Shown piece after piece: positions 16,237 through 24,625 of a stretch of 64,000 nucleotides of DNA. Under the pieces are notes generated by a model. The model saw nothing but the letters and a program-made list of their open reading frames with translations, was not told the DNA's origin and made no database searches. This DNA comes from Saprospiraceae bacterium. GTDB lineage: Bacteria > Bacteroidota > Bacteroidia > Chitinophagales > Saprospiraceae. The stretch spans positions 1-64,000 of the forward strand of contig JAIPBL010000017.1 of assembly GCA_021739645.1 (NCBI GenBank), given 5' to 3'. Made by a program: the position numbers and the translations under genes. Each line of letters starts with the position of its first letter. Position 1 is the stretch's first letter.

Positions 16237-17175
16237 TCAAACTTGTTCGATTTGCTGTCTTTGTATGGAACCGAGGCATCTTGAAGCCCAGTTCGACCAG
16301 TGGTTTTTACCGGCCACAATCCATGTGTAAGCAACCGCCGTTGCAAAAAATGCAAATAGCATTTCCGTCATGTCCACGGATTTCATTTCAAATAGCGCAG
16401 CTGTTTTCAAAGAAGATGCTTCGAATGTAACGAACAAGGAACTATAAATATTGGTCGCAGCATGAACGCCAAGTGCTAATTCCAAACTATCGTCCATCAA
16501 AGTGATGATACCAAGGAACAGGCCAGTCCCAATATAATATACCATTGTGGGAGCGACGCCAAATGCACCTACCTCTTCATTCATCATGTGCATTAGCCCA
16601 AAAAGTGCACTTGTAAACAGCAAAGAAATCCATCTGACCGGCACCAAAAGACTGCTACCTTGCATTAGATACCCCCTAAACATCAATTCTTCCCAAGATG
16701 TTTGCAATGGAAAAATCAGAAGCGATACCAAAAGGAGGCCAGGGAATTTGTCAGGCTGAAAATGTAGTTGGTAATTATCTGGGTGAATTGCATACATTAT
16801 CAATTCTGCACAAACCGTCAACAACATCCAAAGGCCGAAACTGAACAATATTTTTTTCCAATTGATACGTTCCAATGGCGTAAATAACCATCGGAACTTC
16901 TTTTTATGGATAAAAACAACGCTGAACCAAAGCCCGACTAACCCACCAACAAAGGCGAGAAGCATAAAAAATAACGTTGCGTTCTGCCCTACTCCAGCCC
17001 TCTCAAAATTCAGCGTTTCGGCCATCTCCGAAATTTCAAAATCCTTGTAACCCTTCGCCAATAAATAAAGGAAGATAGGCATTTGACCTGCTAAAACGCC
17101 CAAAGCAATTACGCCAAAGCTTAACAAATAACGCCACCAAACATTATGGCCCTGCCGGGCAATTTGTAGGAACAT
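16237..17175 (-). CDS. CPBP-family intramembrane glutamic protease
   Basis: A 312-residue membrane protein with about eight hydrophobic helices. It carries the CPBP/CAAX-protease motifs: SWEELMFRGYLMQ (EExxxR) near residue 165, then FGLMHMMNEE and HAATN as the later metal- or water-binding histidines. Family members cleave membrane-linked substrates or act in bacteriocin self-immunity; the role here is unknown. The gene lies upstream of the VWA gene on the same strand, with a short gap. Confidence 0.85.
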   Translation of the reverse strand: MFLQIARQGHNVWWRYLLSFGVIALGVLAGQMPIFLYLLAKGYKDFEISEMAETLNFERAGVGQNATLFFMLLAFVGGLVGLWFSVVFIHKKKFRWLFTPLERINWKKILFSFGLWMLLTVCAELIMYAIHPDNYQLHFQPDKFPGLLLVSLLIFPLQTSWEELMFRGYLMQGSSLLVPVRWISLLFTSALFGLMHMMNEEVGAFGVAPTMVYYIGTGLFLGIITLMDDSLELALGVHAATNIYSSLFVTFEASSLKTAALFEMKSVDMTEMLFAFFATAVAYTWIVAGKNHWSNWASRCLGSIQRQQIEQV

Positions 17176-17207
17176 GCCATTTCAGGTTTAAGAAAGCGTG
17201 AAAATAG

Positions 17208-17241
17208 AAAAGCCCACGGACTTCTAAGTCTATGGGCTTTT
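17208..17241. terminator. Terminator after the DUF1573 gene
   Basis: AAAAGCCCA...GACTT / AAGTC...TGGGCTTTT forms a stem with one small internal mismatch and A/T runs at both ends. It lies 22 bases past the DUF1573 stop and separates it from the protease gene. Confidence 0.85.
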
Positions 17242-17263
17242 ACAGAATCTTTTTCAGGATAAA

Positions 17264-17716
17264 TTATCCACCAAAGCTGCCGCTCTGGCTAGCTGGAACA
17301 CTTTCCTCAGAAGGCTTAGGATTGACCTTGCCTTTGATGGTAAGCGTATGAGTGGGGTTAGCCTCGTTGGTTGTAAGCGTCACTGTTTTTTGAAATGGGC
17401 CAAGGCGAGCTATATCGTAGCGCACTTCTATGTTGGCAGTTTTACCTGGAAGAATGGCCTCTTTAGGATAGCTAGGAACGGTACAACCGCAGCTACCTTT
17501 TGCATTGCTGATGATGAGTGGCTCGTTGCCAGTATTTGTGAATTTGAAAACACGAACAGCCTCGGTGTCGCTCTGCTTGCCTTGAAGAATGTCGCCGTAA
17601 TTGATTTCAGTTACATCAAATTTCATCTCAGGACCACCAGACGCAGGAACACCTTGAGCCACAGAAACAGTTGCGAACATTGCGAGGAAAGCGAAAATCG
17701 AAAGAAAACTTTTCAT
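17264..17716 (-). CDS. Secreted DUF1573 protein
   Basis: A 150-residue exported protein. A signal peptide (MKSFLSIFAFLAMFATVSVAQG) is followed by one DUF1573 immunoglobulin-like domain with the family pattern FKFTNTGNEPLIISNAKGSCGCTVPSYPKEAILPGKT. The CGCT motif and following beta-strands are typical. DUF1573 proteins are abundant in Bacteroidota, but no biochemical function is established. The C-terminal ~15 residues are Ser/Pro/Gly-rich. It has its own promoter box and terminator. Confidence 0.88.
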   Translation of the reverse strand: MKSFLSIFAFLAMFATVSVAQGVPASGGPEMKFDVTEINYGDILQGKQSDTEAVRVFKFTNTGNEPLIISNAKGSCGCTVPSYPKEAILPGKTANIEVRYDIARLGPFQKTVTLTTNEANPTHTLTIKGKVNPKPSEESVPASQSGSFGG

Positions 17717-17758
17717 TGGATATAAGTTTTAATGTTAGTTGATGTCTTATTGACGCTA

Positions 17759-17766
17759 CAAAAGTA
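17759..17766 (-). promoter_or_regulatory. -7 box of the DUF1573 gene
   Basis: TACTTTTG on the minus strand, 42 bases before the ATG at 17716, matches TAnnTTTG. Confidence 0.5.
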
Positions 17767-17996
17767 GTCCCTTTTTTCCCACGGTGAAATAGATAGGTAC
17801 CTTTGGGGCGGTTAACGACATGTTAAGGCAATCGCCACACCATTTGTAATTCATTTTCTGCTTCGCAATTACCTACACCATTACTGTATCTTGAATTTTA
17901 GGTTGACTAATATTCCTCCAGCCTTTTATCCAGGTAAAAATGGTTCTAAGAAAATTTGCAGCTTCCAAAATTATCCTACCCCCGCTATGTTTAAAC

Positions 17997-18224
17997 ATGC
18001 CAATCTTGCAAATCAAAATAGATACAGAAAGTAAAGCCCCACTCCACAGCAAAGTGGAGCAGATGATGAGGGCATTAATCGAACAACCCGTTTACCGCAA
18101 TGGTGAGTTTTTGCCCAAGGAAGTGGACATCGCTGAAAAGCTAGGTGTTGCACGTAACACCGCACGCCATGCCATCAGCAAGCTGGTCAACGAAGGATTG
18201 TTGGTGCGTAAAAAAGGAGTTTAA
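17997..18224 (+). CDS. Truncated GntR-type regulator, DNA-binding domain only
   Basis: From the ATG at 17997 the product is 75 residues, essentially one GntR winged helix-turn-helix (LPKEVDIAEKLGVARNTARHAISKLVNEGLLVRKKGV). GntR proteins normally continue with GT and an effector-binding domain of 150-250 residues; here TAA follows directly after RKKGV. No remnant of an effector domain is seen before the downstream terminator. It may be a decayed regulator or a minimal DNA-binding protein. The terminator directly after it supports an expressed unit. An upstream start at 17940 would add 19 unlikely residues. Confidence 0.7.
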   Translation: MPILQIKIDTESKAPLHSKVEQMMRALIEQPVYRNGEFLPKEVDIAEKLGVARNTARHAISKLVNEGLLVRKKGV

Positions 18225-18273
18225 GCTGGATTGCGATTCAGGGAATTGATTGCTGCTCGTCAAAATAACCAAA

Positions 18274-18306
18274 GGTGAATGGGGGTGAACTCCATTCACC
18301 TTTTTT
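18274..18306 (+). terminator. Terminator after the truncated GntR gene
   Basis: GGTGAATGG / CCATTCACC stem with a 9-base loop, followed directly by TTTTTT. The purL frame in the ORF track opens inside this hairpin, which argues against that long start. Confidence 0.9.
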
Positions 18307-18355
18307 GTTGGGCTAAGTTGTGGGTCAAAACCCTTCGGGAATCTCCTAAAAGGGA

Positions 18356-18363
18356 TAGCTTTG
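18356..18363 (+). promoter_or_regulatory. -7 box of purL
   Basis: TAGCTTTG fits TAnnTTTG and lies 35 bases before the ATG at 18399. It supports that start. Confidence 0.5.
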
Positions 18364-18398
18364 CCCCTTCTTTTCACAAAAGCAAACCTCGTCATACT

Positions 18399-21300
18399 AT
18401 GCTGTTGTTTTTTGGCAACCCTACCCAAAAAGTATTTGCCGTTCAGGTCGAAAAAGCCTTGCCCGCTGCCGACATCCAGAAGCTCACTTGGCTTTTTGAC
18501 GGCCAGCCGCAATTGGAAAGTGCCATAGTCACAGGCCCATTCATCGGCCCACGGGCAGCCATGGTGACCCCATGGAGCACCAATGCCGTGGAAATCACCC
18601 AGAACATGGCCATCGCCGGAATTGTCCGCATCGAAGAATTTGAGGCAGCTGGGGACGGTGGTTTTGACCCCATGCTCTCGCAAAAATTTGCCCAGCTCGA
18701 CCAGTCTATTTTTACAATAAACATCCAGCCAAGCCCCATTTTGGACATCGAGGATATTGCCGCATTCAACCAACAGGAAGGTCTGGCCCTGAGCGAGGAG
18801 GAAATTCAATACTTGGAGGGCGTCGCCCAAAAGATTGGCCGACAGCTGACCGATTCCGAGGTCTTCGGCTTCTCGCAGGTCAACAGCGAGCATTGCAGGC
18901 ACAAGATTTTCAACGGCACATTCGTGATTGACGGTGAGGAAAAGGAAACTTCGCTTTTCAAACTCATCAAAAAAACCTCGCAGACGCACCCCAACGGCAT
19001 CGTGTCCGCCTACAAGGACAACGTAGCTTTCGTGAAAGGCCCACAGCTCACGCAGTTTTCTCCGAAAAGCGCCGACAAGCCTGATTTTTATGAAAAAAAA
19101 TCCTTCGAATCGGTGCTGTCGCTGAAAGCGGAAACACACAATTTCCCCACTACCGTTGAACCGTTCAATGGGGCTGCTACGGGTTCTGGCGGCGAAATCC
19201 GGGACCGATTGGCGGGTGGAAAAGGCTCGCTGCCACTGGCGGGAACGGCTGTTTATATGACAGCATATTCTCGTTTGCAAAAAGACCGACCATGGGAAGC
19301 TGGCATGGCCGAGCGCAAATGGCTCTACCAGACCCCGCTCGATATTTTGATAAAAGCGTCCAACGGCGCTTCCGATTTTGGCAACAAATTCGGTCAGCCA
19401 CTCATCGCTGGCTCGCTGCTCACGTTCGAGCATGAGGAGGGTGGCCGAAAATTGGGCTTCGATAAAGTGATTATGCAAGCCGGTGGCATCGGCTACGGCA
19501 AGGCTGATCAGGCGCTGAAAGGCGAACCCAAAGCGGGCGATAAAATCGTGGTGATGGGCGGCGACAACTACCGCATCGGCATGGGCGGTGCTGCCGTTTC
19601 CTCAGCGGATACAGGCGAATTCAGCACGGGTATCACCCTAAATGCCGTGCAGCGCAGCAACCCTGAAATGCAAAAACGGGTGGCCAATGCCGTCCGGGGG
19701 GTGGTCGAAAGCGACGAGAACATCATCGTTTCCATCCACGACCACGGGGCGGGCGGCCACCTCAACTGCCTGTCGGAACTGGTGGAAGCCACTGGCGGAA
19801 AAATTGATTTGGACAAACTGCCCATCGGTGACCCCACGCTATCGGCCAAGGAAATCATCGGCAACGAATCGCAGGAGCGGATGGGCTTGGTCGTTTCACA
19901 AAAAAATATCGAAACGCTGCGCAAAATCGCCGAACGGGAACGGGCGCCGATGTACGAAGTGGGTGACGTGACGGGCGATATGCGCTTCACGTTCCAGTCG
20001 TCCTCGAAAGGTGACAAGCCGATGGATGTTGCGCTGGAGGACATGTTCGGCAGTTCGCCGAAAACCGTTTTGACCGATCAAAACCTGAATATAAAATACG
20101 CCGCCGTCAGCTATGATGCTTCGCAAATCCCGGCATACATCGAAGCCGTTTTGCGCCTCGAAGCCGTGGCCTGCAAGGATTGGCTGACCAACAAAGTTGA
20201 CCGCTGCGTGGGCGGCCTCGTTGCAAAGCAACAATGTGCCGGGCCGCTCCAACTCCCGCTCAACAACTGCGGCGTGATGGCGCTCGATTACGATGGAAAA
20301 AGCGGCCATGCTACGTCCATCGGGCACGCTCCATTGAGCGGTTTGATTGACCCAGTGGCAGGTTCGAGGAACGCCATTGCGGAGGCGCTGACCAACCTCG
20401 TTTGGGCGCCGCTGGAAAAGGGTCTGCGCTCTGTTTCGCTCTCCGCCAACTGGATGTGGCCCTGCAAAAACGAGGGCGAAGATGCCCGGCTTTACGAGGC
20501 CGTCGAGGCGGTTTCGGAGTTTGCGATTGCGCTCGGCATCAACATCCCAACGGGCAAGGATTCACTTTCGATGAAACAGAAATACCCCGATGGCTGCGAG
20601 GTGATATCGCCGGGCACGGTCATCATTTCTGCCGCTGGCCATTGCGACGACCGGACGGCGGTGGTCGAGCCTGTTTTGCAAAAAAATGGAGGTGAAATTT
20701 ACTACCTCGACCTCTCGAAAGATGGCTACCAACTTGGCGGTTCGTCTTTTGCGCAAGCGCAAAACAGAATTGGAGAAAGCGCTCCTTCGGTAACGGATGC
20801 CGCCTATTTCGCCAAGGCTTTTGATGCGTTGCAAAATTTGATAAAAAGCGGCCTCGTGCACGCCGGTCACGATGTTTCCGCAGGCGGACTTTTGACTTGT
20901 TTGCTGGAAATGTGCTTCGCCGACGTGGACTTGGGAGCGGAGATTGATTTGACGAATTTAGGCGAAACCGACTCCGTGAAATTGCTTTTTGCGGAAAACA
21001 GCGGGGTGGTTTTCCAATGTACTGCCGAACCCCAGTTCGGCAGAAACCACGCTGCCGAACTGGGGTTCGGCAGTACTCAAGTAGAAACGCTGCTGAACGA
21101 GGCGGGCATTTCATTTCATAAAATCGGTGTCGTCACTTCCACGCCTGTTTTGGCTGTCGCAAATGGCGCTGAAAATCTCACCTTTTCCATCCCTGAAATG
21201 CGGGATGTTTGGTACGAAACCTCTTACCTCCTCGACCGCCACCAATCCGGCGCAACGAAGGCAAAGGAGCGTTTCAATAATTACAAAAAACAGCCGCTGC

Positions 21301-22109
21301 AATATATTTTTCCTGAAAACTTCACGGGCAAACGGCCTGTGCCAGACCTCTCGAAGCCCCGCCCGAAAGCCGCCGTTCTTCGGGAAAAAGGCAGCAATTC
21401 CGAGCGGGAAATGGCGCACGCCATGTACCTCGCAGGCTTCGACGTGAAAGATGTCCACATGACCGACCTCATCAGCGGCCGGGAGACGCTGGAGGATATT
21501 CAGTTCCTCGGTGCGGTCGGCGGATTCTCCAATTCCGATGTGCTGGGTTCGGCCAAAGGATGGGCTGGTGCCTGTTTGTACAATGAAAAAGCGAAACGGG
21601 CGCTCGATAATTTCTTCAAGCGGGACGATGTGTTGTCTGTCGGCATCTGCAATGGCTGCCAGCTTTTTGTGGAGCTGAACCTGATAAATCCCGAACACGC
21701 CACGCCACCAAAAATGCTGCACAACGAGTCGCACAAGCACGAAAGCGTATTCACTTCCGTGGTGATTCCCGAAAACAATTCCGTTATGCTGTCCTCGCTG
21801 GCGGGCTGCCGCTTGGGCATCTGGGTAAGCCACGGGGAGGGCAAGTTTCACCTGCCGCTTTCCGAAGATAAATACAATATCGTGGCGAAATACGGCTACG
21901 CTGCTTACCCCGCCAACCCGAATGGCAGCGACTACAACGCCGCCATGCTCGCCAGTGCCGATGGCCGCCACCTGGCCACGATGCCGCACTTCGAGCGCTC
22001 GATGTTTAAATGGAATTGGGCGAATTATCCCACCGATAGGCAGGATGATATTTCGCCGTGGGTGGAGGCGTTTTTGAATGCGAGGCGGTGGTTTGATAAA
22101 AATGATTAG
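18399..22109 (+). CDS. purL: Phosphoribosylformylglycinamidine synthase, large single-chain type
   Basis: Fourth step of de novo purine synthesis: FGAR, ATP and glutamine to FGAM. The start MLLFFGNPTQK, 36 bases after the promoter box, gives 1236 residues, normal for the single-chain proteobacterial type (about 1290). The order is an N-terminal domain, a linker, two AIR-synthetase-like halves (QVNSEHCRHKIFNG, KAETHNFPTTVEPFNGAATGSGGEIRD, DHGAGGHLNCL) and a C-terminal class I glutaminase. The glutaminase Cys is in GICNGCQ and the HFERSMFKWNW end carries its His/Glu. An oddity is an in-frame inverted-repeat insert encoding CTAEPQFGRNHAAELGFGST near residue 880. The CotH gene follows after 34 bases. 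Confidence 0.97.
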   Translation: MLLFFGNPTQKVFAVQVEKALPAADIQKLTWLFDGQPQLESAIVTGPFIGPRAAMVTPWSTNAVEITQNMAIAGIVRIEEFEAAGDGGFDPMLSQKFAQLDQSIFTINIQPSPILDIEDIAAFNQQEGLALSEEEIQYLEGVAQKIGRQLTDSEVFGFSQVNSEHCRHKIFNGTFVIDGEEKETSLFKLIKKTSQTHPNGIVSAYKDNVAFVKGPQLTQFSPKSADKPDFYEKKSFESVLSLKAETHNFPTTVEPFNGAATGSGGEIRDRLAGGKGSLPLAGTAVYMTAYSRLQKDRPWEAGMAERKWLYQTPLDILIKASNGASDFGNKFGQPLIAGSLLTFEHEEGGRKLGFDKVIMQAGGIGYGKADQALKGEPKAGDKIVVMGGDNYRIGMGGAAVSSADTGEFSTGITLNAVQRSNPEMQKRVANAVRGVVESDENIIVSIHDHGAGGHLNCLSELVEATGGKIDLDKLPIGDPTLSAKEIIGNESQERMGLVVSQKNIETLRKIAERERAPMYEVGDVTGDMRFTFQSSSKGDKPMDVALEDMFGSSPKTVLTDQNLNIKYAAVSYDASQIPAYIEAVLRLEAVACKDWLTNKVDRCVGGLVAKQQCAGPLQLPLNNCGVMALDYDGKSGHATSIGHAPLSGLIDPVAGSRNAIAEALTNLVWAPLEKGLRSVSLSANWMWPCKNEGEDARLYEAVEAVSEFAIALGINIPTGKDSLSMKQKYPDGCEVISPGTVIISAAGHCDDRTAVVEPVLQKNGGEIYYLDLSKDGYQLGGSSFAQAQNRIGESAPSVTDAAYFAKAFDALQNLIKSGLVHAGHDVSAGGLLTCLLEMCFADVDLGAEIDLTNLGETDSVKLLFAENSGVVFQCTAEPQFGRNHAAELGFGSTQVETLLNEAGISFHKIGVVTSTPVLAVANGAENLTFSIPEMRDVWYETSYLLDRHQSGATKAKERFNNYKKQPLQYIFPENFTGKRPVPDLSKPRPKAAVLREKGSNSEREMAHAMYLAGFDVKDVHMTDLISGRETLEDIQFLGAVGGFSNSDVLGSAKGWAGACLYNEKAKRALDNFFKRDDVLSVGICNGCQLFVELNLINPEHATPPKMLHNESHKHESVFTSVVIPENNSVMLSSLAGCRLGIWVSHGEGKFHLPLSEDKYNIVAKYGYAAYPANPNGSDYNAAMLASADGRHLATMPHFERSMFKWNWANYPTDRQDDISPWVEAFLNARRWFDKND
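21019..21076 (+). repeat. In-frame inverted-repeat doublet inside purL
   Basis: Two 25-base arms (21019-21043 and 21052-21076) are perfect reverse complements separated by 8 bases. Each arm is itself a hairpin with 9-base stems CTGCCGAAC / GTTCGGCAG. The architecture matches the REPIN-like doublets near the sulfur cluster, but the sequence differs. The reading frame is kept. Confidence 0.9.
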
Positions 22110-22143
22110 GATGGGATTCGAAAACTCCCCTTAAATTTCTCGC

Positions 22144-23523
22144 ATGAAAAAATACCTTTCAAGCCTGCTTTTCCTCGCCGTACTGGTCGTTTTCAGTTGC
22201 AAACCCGATGATTCTGCCGACCCGATAATCGTATCACCGCCCGTTGAGGTGGTGGAAACCATCATTCCTGTCGGTGACGAGCGGTACCTCCACGAAGATT
22301 CAGACTATATTTTTGACCAAGACACGCTGCGTACATTCGAGCTGAATCTCCCGGCGGCGGCTTTGGCCAAACTCGATGCAGACCCCGCCGCCGAGGTGTA
22401 CGTGGAAGGTAGCCTCACATTTGAAGGTGAGACTATCAGCCCCGTTGGAATCCGGTACAAAGGCTCGATTGGCGCTTTCGTCGGCTGTTTGTCCGGCCAG
22501 GACTGGGGAAACCCCTCTGGCCACAAAACCTGCACCAAGCTTTCCATGAAAGTAAAACTCAACTGGGACGACCCCGACAGCAAGTTTTATGGGCTGAAAA
22601 AACTCCAATTCCATTCCATGAACCTCGACCCCAGCCAAATGCGTGACCGGCTCGGCTACTGGCTTTTTCGGGAAATGGGCGTGCCCGCACCCCGTGCCGT
22701 TCATGCCCAGCTTATGATAAACGGAAAATATTCAGGCCTGTATTCGCTGGTTGAAGTGATAGATGGCAGGTTCACGAAGCAGAATTTTGACGACGGCGAC
22801 GGCAATCTTTACAAAGAAGTTTGGCCGCTGAACATGTACGGGATGCCCCGCTTCGAGCAAGAATACCTGAGCCACCTCGAAACCAACGAGGAAGCAAGTC
22901 CCACTGCCAACATGATTCGGAGTTTCGCACAGGAAATCTCCAACGCTAATTCTTCCAATATTCAGGGCATCATTTCCAACTGGATGAAAATCCCGGAGAT
23001 AATGGCCTACTGCGCCGTGGACAGAACCATCCGGGTGGACGACGGCCCGTTCCACTGGTACTGCGACGGCGGTGATTGCTCCAACCACAACTATTTCTGG
23101 TACGAAGAACCCACCGCTGGCACCATGCACCTCATCCCTTGGGACATGGACAATGCCTTCGAAAACATCATTTCGAATGTCAATCCGGTCACGCCGATTG
23201 GCGACCCTTGGGGTGAAATCACCAACAATTGCCAACCTTTTAAGTATGGTCTATTCCAGTTGGAGCAACGTTCGGCGGCCTGTGACAAACTGACGGTGGG
23301 TTGGGTCAGCTTCGCAAATGAATACGAACAGGCGCTTTCGCAATTCAAAGCAGGGCCGTTCTCAGAAGCCCAGGTCAATGCCCGTTTGGATGCTTGGGAA
23401 GCGCAGGTACGGCAGGCCACGGTGCAAGCCGATCAAGCGCACAATGATGCCATCACGGTTTATGCTTGGGAAAATGCGCTGTACACTTTGAAGAACAATT
23501 TGGAATATGCGAGGAGTCAATAA
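22144..23523 (+). CDS. CotH-kinase-family lipoprotein
   Basis: A 459-residue exported lipoprotein; the signal peptide ends in a lipobox, VVFSC, with C19. The CotH domain is recognisable from TFELNLPAAALAKLD through VGIRYKGSIG, KLQFHSMNLDPSQMRDRLGYWLFREMGVPAPR, NGKYSGLYSLVEVIDGRF and the catalytic-type HLIPWDMDNAFEN. CotH is an atypical protein kinase in Bacillus spore coats; roles in Bacteroidota are unproven but often surface or carbohydrate associated. It lies 34 bases after purL, perhaps by chance co-transcription. The decayed uxuA follows. Confidence 0.85.
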   Translation: MKKYLSSLLFLAVLVVFSCKPDDSADPIIVSPPVEVVETIIPVGDERYLHEDSDYIFDQDTLRTFELNLPAAALAKLDADPAAEVYVEGSLTFEGETISPVGIRYKGSIGAFVGCLSGQDWGNPSGHKTCTKLSMKVKLNWDDPDSKFYGLKKLQFHSMNLDPSQMRDRLGYWLFREMGVPAPRAVHAQLMINGKYSGLYSLVEVIDGRFTKQNFDDGDGNLYKEVWPLNMYGMPRFEQEYLSHLETNEEASPTANMIRSFAQEISNANSSNIQGIISNWMKIPEIMAYCAVDRTIRVDDGPFHWYCDGGDCSNHNYFWYEEPTAGTMHLIPWDMDNAFENIISNVNPVTPIGDPWGEITNNCQPFKYGLFQLEQRSAACDKLTVGWVSFANEYEQALSQFKAGPFSEAQVNARLDAWEAQVRQATVQADQAHNDAITVYAWENALYTLKNNLEYARSQ

Positions 23524-23572
23524 CCCATGATGGCCCCCGCCCACCATTTCAAAGAAACCACTACATTTGGCA

Positions 23573-24240
23573 CATGATAAACCTCGGCCTTGGGTGCCAC
23601 GCATATCGTCGTGCAGTTGGTGGACTACGTGAAGGGCGGCGACAATCCAACCCTCACCCAAAACTACCTCGGCGGCTGGGGCGTCACCCGCAACGAAGGC
23701 AAACTTTGGCAACTCGACGACCTGCTCGCACTTAAAAAGCAAATCGAATCGCACGGCCTCACCTGGGCCGCCATCGAAAACTTCGACCCCGCCCATTGGT
23801 ACGCCATCCTCCTCGATGGCCCAAAAAAGCTGCAGCAATTGGAGGATTTGAAAATCATGCTCCGCAACATCGGCAAGGCGGGTATCCGCATCATGGGCTA
23901 CTATTTCAGTTTAGCCGGGGATTTGGGGCTGGACGCCCGCTCCCATTGGCCGGAGCACTGCCAATTCGGTGGTTTTCGACCAAGCGAAAATTGACCCTAA
24001 CACGCCCATTCCCAACGGCATGGTCTGGAATATGACCTACGACCCTGCGGCCTCGCCCGGCACGGTCGCCCCCGTTTCACGGGAAGAAATATGGCAGCGT
24101 TTGCAGTGGTTTTTGGGTGAAATGCTGCCCGTGGCCGAGGAGTGCGGCGTCCGACTCGTCGCCCACCCCGACGACCCGCCGCTGCCGGAGATGCGGGGAA
24201 CGCAGCCTGTTTTGTACCCTCCCCGGATCAGTCCCCGATG
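23573..24240 (+). pseudogene. uxuA: Decayed mannonate dehydratase
   Basis: Three reading frames together spell a UxuA-like protein. It begins MINLGLG, shifts after about seven codons into GATHIVVQLVDYVKGG...LTWAAIENFDPAHW...LRNIGKAGIRIMGYYF, and shifts again near 23970 into VFDQAKIDPN...LGEMLPVAEECGVRLVAHPDDPPLPEMRG. The HPDDPP motif is the metal-site signature of D-mannonate dehydratase. The C-terminal third, with the remaining metal ligands, is missing after about 24240. At least two frameshifts plus the deletion mean no active enzyme. The intact gene would act in glucuronate breakdown. Confidence 0.8.
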
Positions 24241-24625
24241 GGCTGGCCTTCGATGTTGATGGCAGCCGGAGCGTTTTGCCAGCCATGCCTTTCCGCACGG
24301 ACGAGTGGCCGGTTTCCACGGCAGGGAAGGTGTTTTTGTTTGAAGAGAATTGGTTTCGAGGAGGCTAGGCATGAAGATTAATACCTGGATTAGGCGCGCT
24401 GTGATCATTGGATAAATGACAGGATTGACCATTACCGGAAGTGTTTTAGGCCATAAGAGTTTATTATTCCTTAAAAATGGTCATCTAGATTCTCCAACTT
24501 TTCTATATTTTTGCAGCAGGATTTCAGCCCTTGCTAAAATTTTGTTCTGTTATTCCTGCGTTGTTTTGACCCAAATTTCACCCAGCCCATTTCACAAATT
24601 TGTAAGATAACCAAATTCATCCAAC
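24241..24625. other. Gap between the uxuA remnant and the E1 gene
   Basis: The first ~130 bases hold a short open frame (GLAFDVDGSRSVLPAMPFR...) that I cannot assign and that may be debris from the same deletion. The rest is AT-rich intergenic DNA with a promoter candidate. Confidence 0.35.
24506..24513 (+). promoter_or_regulatory. Candidate -7 box upstream of the E1 gene
   Basis: TATTTTTG matches TAnnTTTG, 112 bases before the ATG at 24626. No -33 element is evident. Confidence 0.3.

Noticed and set aside
18279-18398. Longer N-terminus of PurL given by the ORF track
   Set aside because: The frame opens inside a terminator hairpin and crosses a promoter box; the added residues do not resemble PurL.
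24037-24432. Minus-strand ORF over the end of the uxuA remnant
   Set aside because: The UxuA pattern on the plus strand explains the composition; the minus product is low-complexity and unrecognised.
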